From Bacteroidales bacterium (lineage in GTDB: Bacteria; Bacteroidota; Bacteroidia; Bacteroidales; Paludibacteraceae), in contig DUQG01000003.1 of assembly GCA_012837935.1 (NCBI GenBank), positions 1-64,000 on the forward strand: a stretch of DNA of 64,000 bases, written 5' to 3'. Within the stretch, counting starts at the first letter, position 1. Every line of letters starts with the position of its first letter. The notes below the pieces were generated by a model. The model was given only the letters and a program-made list of their open reading frames with translations. It was not told where the DNA came from and did not search any database. Positions 60,721 to 64,000 of this stretch are shown here, piece after piece. The position numbers and the translations under genes were made by a program.

Positions 60721-62088
60721 ATGTATAGAGTACATTTTATAGCTATCGGAGGTGCTGCAATGCACAACTTAGCGATAGCATTGAAAAAAAAACCGGACTA
60801 TGAAGTAACCGGATCCGATGATGAGATTTTTGAACCCTCATTAAGTCGTCTGAAAGAACATCGGCTACTGCCAAAGGAAATCGGTTGGTTTCCTGAAAAA
60901 ATTCACAGCAATTTAGATGCCGTAATTCTTGGGATGCATGCGCGTGAAGATAATCCGGAATTGCTTCGAGCCAAAGAGCTCGGTGTTAAAATTTACTCAT
61001 TCCCCGAGTATCTGTTTTTGCAGACAAGAAGTAAAGTTCGTATTGTAGTGGGAGGAAGTCATGGAAAAACTACTACTACGGCAATGATTTTGTATGTAAT
61101 GCAAAAGCTGAATTTTAAGGCAGATTACATGGTGGGTGCGTTGATTGATGGCTTTGAGAATATGGTTAGTTTGAGTGAAGATGCGCGTGTGGCGGTATTT
61201 GAAGGCGATGAGTATTTGACATCCACGCTCGACCCACGACCTAAGTTTCATCTTTACAAAGCACATATCGCTGTAATTACAGGAATTGCTTGGGATCATA
61301 TCAATGTGTTCCCGACTTTTGAAAATTATGTGGAGCAATTCAGTAAATTTATTGAAACGATGGAGATTCAGGGACGCCTGATTTATTATGATGGGGATGA
61401 GAATTTAAGAAAGATTGTTAAAGAAACTTCACGCATTGATATAGTTTCATTCCCCTACAAAACGCCAAAATACGAGATAAAGAACGGTGTTACTTATGTG
61501 AAAACTCGTAAAGGGATGGTGCCTCTAAAGATTTTTGGTGAGCATAATTTACAGAATTTGGAAGCAGCTCGTTTGGCTTGTAAGCAGGTGGGAATTATGG
61601 AGGATAAGTTTTTTGAAGCGATTGCAGATTTCCCGGGTGCGTCCAATCGGATGGAAAAAATTGTAGAAAAACCGGACAGAGTCGCATTTAAAGACTTTGC
61701 TCACTCGCCTTCTAAACTTAAGGCTACCGTAAAAGCAGCCAGAGCTCAATATCCTGATAGAAAACTGATTGCTTGCATGGAATTGCATACGTTTAGCAGT
61801 CTAACAGAAGATTTTTTACCTCAGTATGCAGGATGCATGAAAGACGCCGATGTGGCTTTTGTTTATTATAGTCCTGAGGTAATCAAGCATAAACGTTTGA
61901 AAGAAATTGCTCCTGAGGATGTAAAAACAGCTTTTGGTGGTGATAACTTGACAGTTTTTACCAACTCGGAAGAATTGCAACGTAAATTGAGAGAGTTCAA
62001 CTATAAAAACTCAGCATTATTGTTAATGACATCGGGAAATTTCTCGGGAGTAAACTTGAAGGAATTTGCAAAAGAGTTGCTTGGATAG
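60721..62088 (+). CDS. mpl: UDP-MurNAc:L-Ala-gamma-D-Glu-meso-DAP ligase (murein peptide ligase)
   Basis: 455 residues, Mur ligase fold. 'YRVHFIAIGGAAMHNLAIAL' opens the UDP-binding domain; 'VVGGSHGKTTTTAMIL' (~111-117) is the ATP-binding loop; 'ITGIAWDHINVFPTFENY' and 'VFEGDEYLTSTLDPRPKF' match Mpl rather than MurC (length and 'DPRPKF'). It joins the recycled tripeptide to UDP-MurNAc in peptidoglycan recycling, which fits a gram-negative bacterium with meso-DAP. Stand-alone gene. Confidence 0.92.
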   Translation: MYRVHFIAIGGAAMHNLAIALKKKPDYEVTGSDDEIFEPSLSRLKEHRLLPKEIGWFPEKIHSNLDAVILGMHAREDNPELLRAKELGVKIYSFPEYLFLQTRSKVRIVVGGSHGKTTTTAMILYVMQKLNFKADYMVGALIDGFENMVSLSEDARVAVFEGDEYLTSTLDPRPKFHLYKAHIAVITGIAWDHINVFPTFENYVEQFSKFIETMEIQGRLIYYDGDENLRKIVKETSRIDIVSFPYKTPKYEIKNGVTYVKTRKGMVPLKIFGEHNLQNLEAARLACKQVGIMEDKFFEAIADFPGASNRMEKIVEKPDRVAFKDFAHSPSKLKATVKAARAQYPDRKLIACMELHTFSSLTEDFLPQYAGCMKDADVAFVYYSPEVIKHKRLKEIAPEDVKTAFGGDNLTVFTNSEELQRKLREFNYKNSALLLMTSGNFSGVNLKEFAKELLG

Positions 62089-62120
62089 CGGGAAACTGGA
62101 AGAACGAAGCATGAAGTAGT

Positions 62121-62286
62121 TTCCCGTAGGGAATAAATATCAGTAAAAAGTCGTTTTAAGTTTAGAGCTTGTTCCCCGTAGGGGATAAATTTTGAACTAC
62201 AAAGTTGCTATAATTTTATTGTTAATCCCCTACGGGGAATGATTTTCTTATTTTTACAGGCTATTGATATGTATCGCCTACGGCGA
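62121..62286. repeat. CCGTAGG hairpin-array element (E3)
   Basis: Four short hairpins: TTCCC-GTA-GGGAA (62121), TCCCC-GTA-GGGGA (62173), TCCCC-TAC-GGGGA (62226) and TCGCC-TAC-GGCGA (62274). Same order as E2; CTATTGATATGTATCGCC at the right matches GATAAATATCA at the left in inverted form. Fills the spacer between mpl and the dCMP deaminase gene. Confidence 0.8.
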
Positions 62287-62360
62287 AATCAAATATTTTT
62301 CGAAATGCCTTTTATGTTTTAAATAAGTAAATAAAAATTCAATATAAAATCATAAATTAT

Positions 62361-62795
62361 ATGAACGAAAAACAGTTGCTCTTAGACCATCGATATATGC
62401 GTATGGCGCGCATTTGGGCTGAAAACTCATACTGCGAGCGCCGAAAAGTAGGAGCTTTATTGGTGAAAAATCAAATGATTATTTCCGATGGCTACAACGG
62501 TACACCTTCGGGATTTGAAAATCATTGTGAAGACGAAAATAACGTCTCAAAACCCTACGTTCTTCATGCGGAAGCCAATGCCATCACCAAAATTGCTCGC
62601 TCACATAATAGCAGTGCCGGTGCTACACTTTATGTAACTGCTTCGCCTTGTATGGAATGCTCTAAACTGATTATTCAAGCAGGAATCAAGCGGGTAGTTT
62701 ATGGCGAAAAATACCGAATAATGGATGGTGTGGAATTATTGGAAAGAGCCGGAGTAGAAGTAGTTTATTTAGAAGAAACAGTTGAACAAAAATAG
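62361..62795 (+). CDS. dCMP deaminase (cytidine/deoxycytidylate deaminase family)
   Basis: 144 residues. Zinc ligands in 'YVLHAEANAITKI' (His69; Glu71 is the proton shuttle) and 'ASPCMECSKLIIQAG' (Cys97, Cys100). The opening 'RMARIWAENSYCERRKVGALLV' with 'ISDGYNGTPSGFENHCED' is typical of dCMP deaminases (ComEB type), which make dUMP for thymidylate synthesis. The S41 peptidase gene begins 29 bases downstream, and the two genes are commonly adjacent in Bacteroidota. Confidence 0.93.
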   Translation: MNEKQLLLDHRYMRMARIWAENSYCERRKVGALLVKNQMIISDGYNGTPSGFENHCEDENNVSKPYVLHAEANAITKIARSHNSSAGATLYVTASPCMECSKLIIQAGIKRVVYGEKYRIMDGVELLERAGVEVVYLEETVEQK

Positions 62796-62824
62796 ATTTT
62801 TATAAAAATCTGAAAAATAGAAAA

Positions 62825-64000
62825 ATGACAAAAAAAGATATTTGGATAATTATAATTATCGTGCTAACAGGAATTGCCGGAATATTGGCAGGTAATGTGT
62901 TGGCTAAAAAGCAACTTAGCGGACAGGGAATACAAGATTTGACGAATATTTTCTCTTTGCGAGGTTCGGATAGTAAAGTAAGTGAACTGCTTTCGTTAAT
63001 TGATGCGCAGTACGTGGATGACATTCCGTTGGATAGCCTTACCGACGAAGTAATGGCTGCCATTGTAAGTAAACTGGATCCTCACTCGGTTTATATTTCC
63101 GCCAAAGACATGGAATCGGTAAATAATGAGTTGGAAGGAAGTTTCAGTGGCATAGGCGTTCAGTTCAATATTCAAAATGACACTGTGATGATTGTGTCGG
63201 TAATTAGTGGCGGACCTTCTGAAAGGGCGGGGCTAATGGCAGGAGACCGATTGATAACGGTGAATGATACTGTTTTCGTTGGAAAAGATGTGATTAACAA
63301 CGAAAAAGTTATGCGTAAACTTCGAGGGCCAAAAGATACAGAGGTAAAACTGGGCATCAAACGACACGGAACCAAAGAAATATTACACTATAAAATTACG
63401 CGTGGCGATATTCCTGTAAACTCGGTTACGGTGGCTTATATCATTGAACCGGGAGTTGGTTTTATCGGGTTGAATAATAATTTTGGAAATAACACCTATG
63501 ATGAATTTCTTCATGCCATAGCAGAACTGAAAGCTAAAGGGGCTAAAAAATGCATTATTGACCTACGGGAAAACAGCGGTGGCTTGATGGATGTGGCAAT
63601 TCGGATGATAAATGAATTTTTGCCGAAAGGCGAAATGATAGTTTACTCAGAAGGAAAAGCTTATCCACGAGCAGAAGCACGAGCGGATGGAACAGGCGCC
63701 TGTATTAACACCCCGGTTGTGGTACTTATAGATGAGTTTAGCGCATCTGCCAGTGAGATTTTTGCAGGTGCTATTCAAGATAATGACCGCGGAACGATTA
63801 TCGGTCGTCGCTCATTTGGTAAAGGTTTGGTGCAGACACAAATTCCATTCTCTGATGGTTCGGCTGTTCGTTTAACGATAGCAAGATACTACACACCATC
63901 GGGTCGAAGTATCCAAAAACCTTACGAAAAAGGTAAGGGTGAAGCTTATGAAATGGACTTGCTCAACCGCTTTGAGCACGGCGAGTTTTACAGCAAGGAC
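62825..64000 (+). CDS. C-terminal processing peptidase, S41 family (3' end outside window)
   Basis: ATG 62825; the frame is open through the last base (392 codons seen). N-terminal membrane anchor or signal (~6-28, 'IWIIIIIVLTGIAGILAGN'). Helical lead-in with 'KLDPHSVYISAKDMESVNNE', PDZ (~100-170, 'GIGVQFNIQNDTVMIVSVISGG'), and catalytic S41 motifs: 'CIIDLRENSGGLMDVAIRM', 'LIDEFSASASEIFAGA' with the nucleophilic Ser (~307), and 'RRSFGKGLVQTQIPF' with Lys (~333). CtpA/Prc-type periplasmic peptidase, distinct from the lipoprotein at 58066-59586. Start chosen because it gives the anchor and the 29-base gap to the upstream gene. Confidence 0.92.
   Translation, partial: MTKKDIWIIIIIVLTGIAGILAGNVLAKKQLSGQGIQDLTNIFSLRGSDSKVSELLSLIDAQYVDDIPLDSLTDEVMAAIVSKLDPHSVYISAKDMESVNNELEGSFSGIGVQFNIQNDTVMIVSVISGGPSERAGLMAGDRLITVNDTVFVGKDVINNEKVMRKLRGPKDTEVKLGIKRHGTKEILHYKITRGDIPVNSVTVAYIIEPGVGFIGLNNNFGNNTYDEFLHAIAELKAKGAKKCIIDLRENSGGLMDVAIRMINEFLPKGEMIVYSEGKAYPRAEARADGTGACINTPVVVLIDEFSASASEIFAGAIQDNDRGTIIGRRSFGKGLVQTQIPFSDGSAVRLTIARYYTPSGRSIQKPYEKGKGEAYEMDLLNRFEHGEFYSKD

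Overview
The window comes from a member of the Bacteroidota, most likely the Bacteroidales. Evidence: low G+C; many secreted proteins ending in a type IX secretion (T9SS) C-terminal sorting domain; a SusC/SusD pair; lipoproteins with typical lipoboxes; and several upstream sites matching the Bacteroidota promoter core TAnnTTTG. No rRNA, tRNA, CRISPR array or phage region was seen.

Layout. 1-8.2 kb is a set of exported proteins: the tail of a T9SS protein, a clan GH-D (alpha-galactosidase-like) glycosidase, a DUF4886/SGNH-type esterase, a PHB-depolymerase-like esterase and a BspA-type leucine-rich repeat protein. 8.3-12.2 kb is a two-component pair: a sigma-54-type response regulator overlapping a hybrid histidine kinase that carries its own REC and Hpt domains. 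12.4-20.6 kb is metabolic: a methylglyoxal synthase gene broken by an in-frame TGA, both methylmalonyl-CoA mutase subunits (with a four-helix-bundle gene wedged between them) and a long-chain acyl-CoA synthetase. 20.8-24 kb has a small membrane protein, an unrecognised lipoprotein, and an MNT/HEPN gene pair flanked by 121-bp direct repeats. 24.0-27.9 kb holds a very large T9SS surface protein and, just downstream, a 50-residue mini-protein. 28-36.5 kb has a repeat-dense spacer, then ftsH, rsfS, an outer-membrane protein, argD, a SIMPL protein and another T9SS protein. 36.5-39 kb is decayed: an IS4-type remnant with target-site duplication, a stray htpG 3' fragment, a PadR-type regulator and a long palindromic repeat.

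39-52.1 kb is a polysaccharide utilisation locus: a membrane-linked regulator, GH3, SusC, SusD, a surface glycan-binding lipoprotein, GH30 and a three-repeat T9SS binding protein. The GH30+GH3+SusCD content is that expected for beta-glucan, and resembles the known beta-1,6-glucan locus of Bacteroides thetaiotaomicron. It is followed by a second large T9SS surface protein (frameshifted in this sequence) and a second copy of the 50-residue mini-protein. 55.3-64 kb is housekeeping: htpG, a small exported protein, two S41 peptidases (one cut by the window end), a metallo-beta-lactamase-fold hydrolase, mpl and dCMP deaminase.

Two things stand out. First, the duplicated 'large T9SS protein + 50-aa mini-protein' unit: the two mini-proteins are 47/50 identical while 9 of their 13 nucleotide differences are silent, so they are real, selected genes. 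Second, the spacers hold several families of small palindromes whose stems differ between copies but stay paired. One family is built into ~165-183 bp four-hairpin elements. Genes were recognised by reading protein sequences, without database searches.
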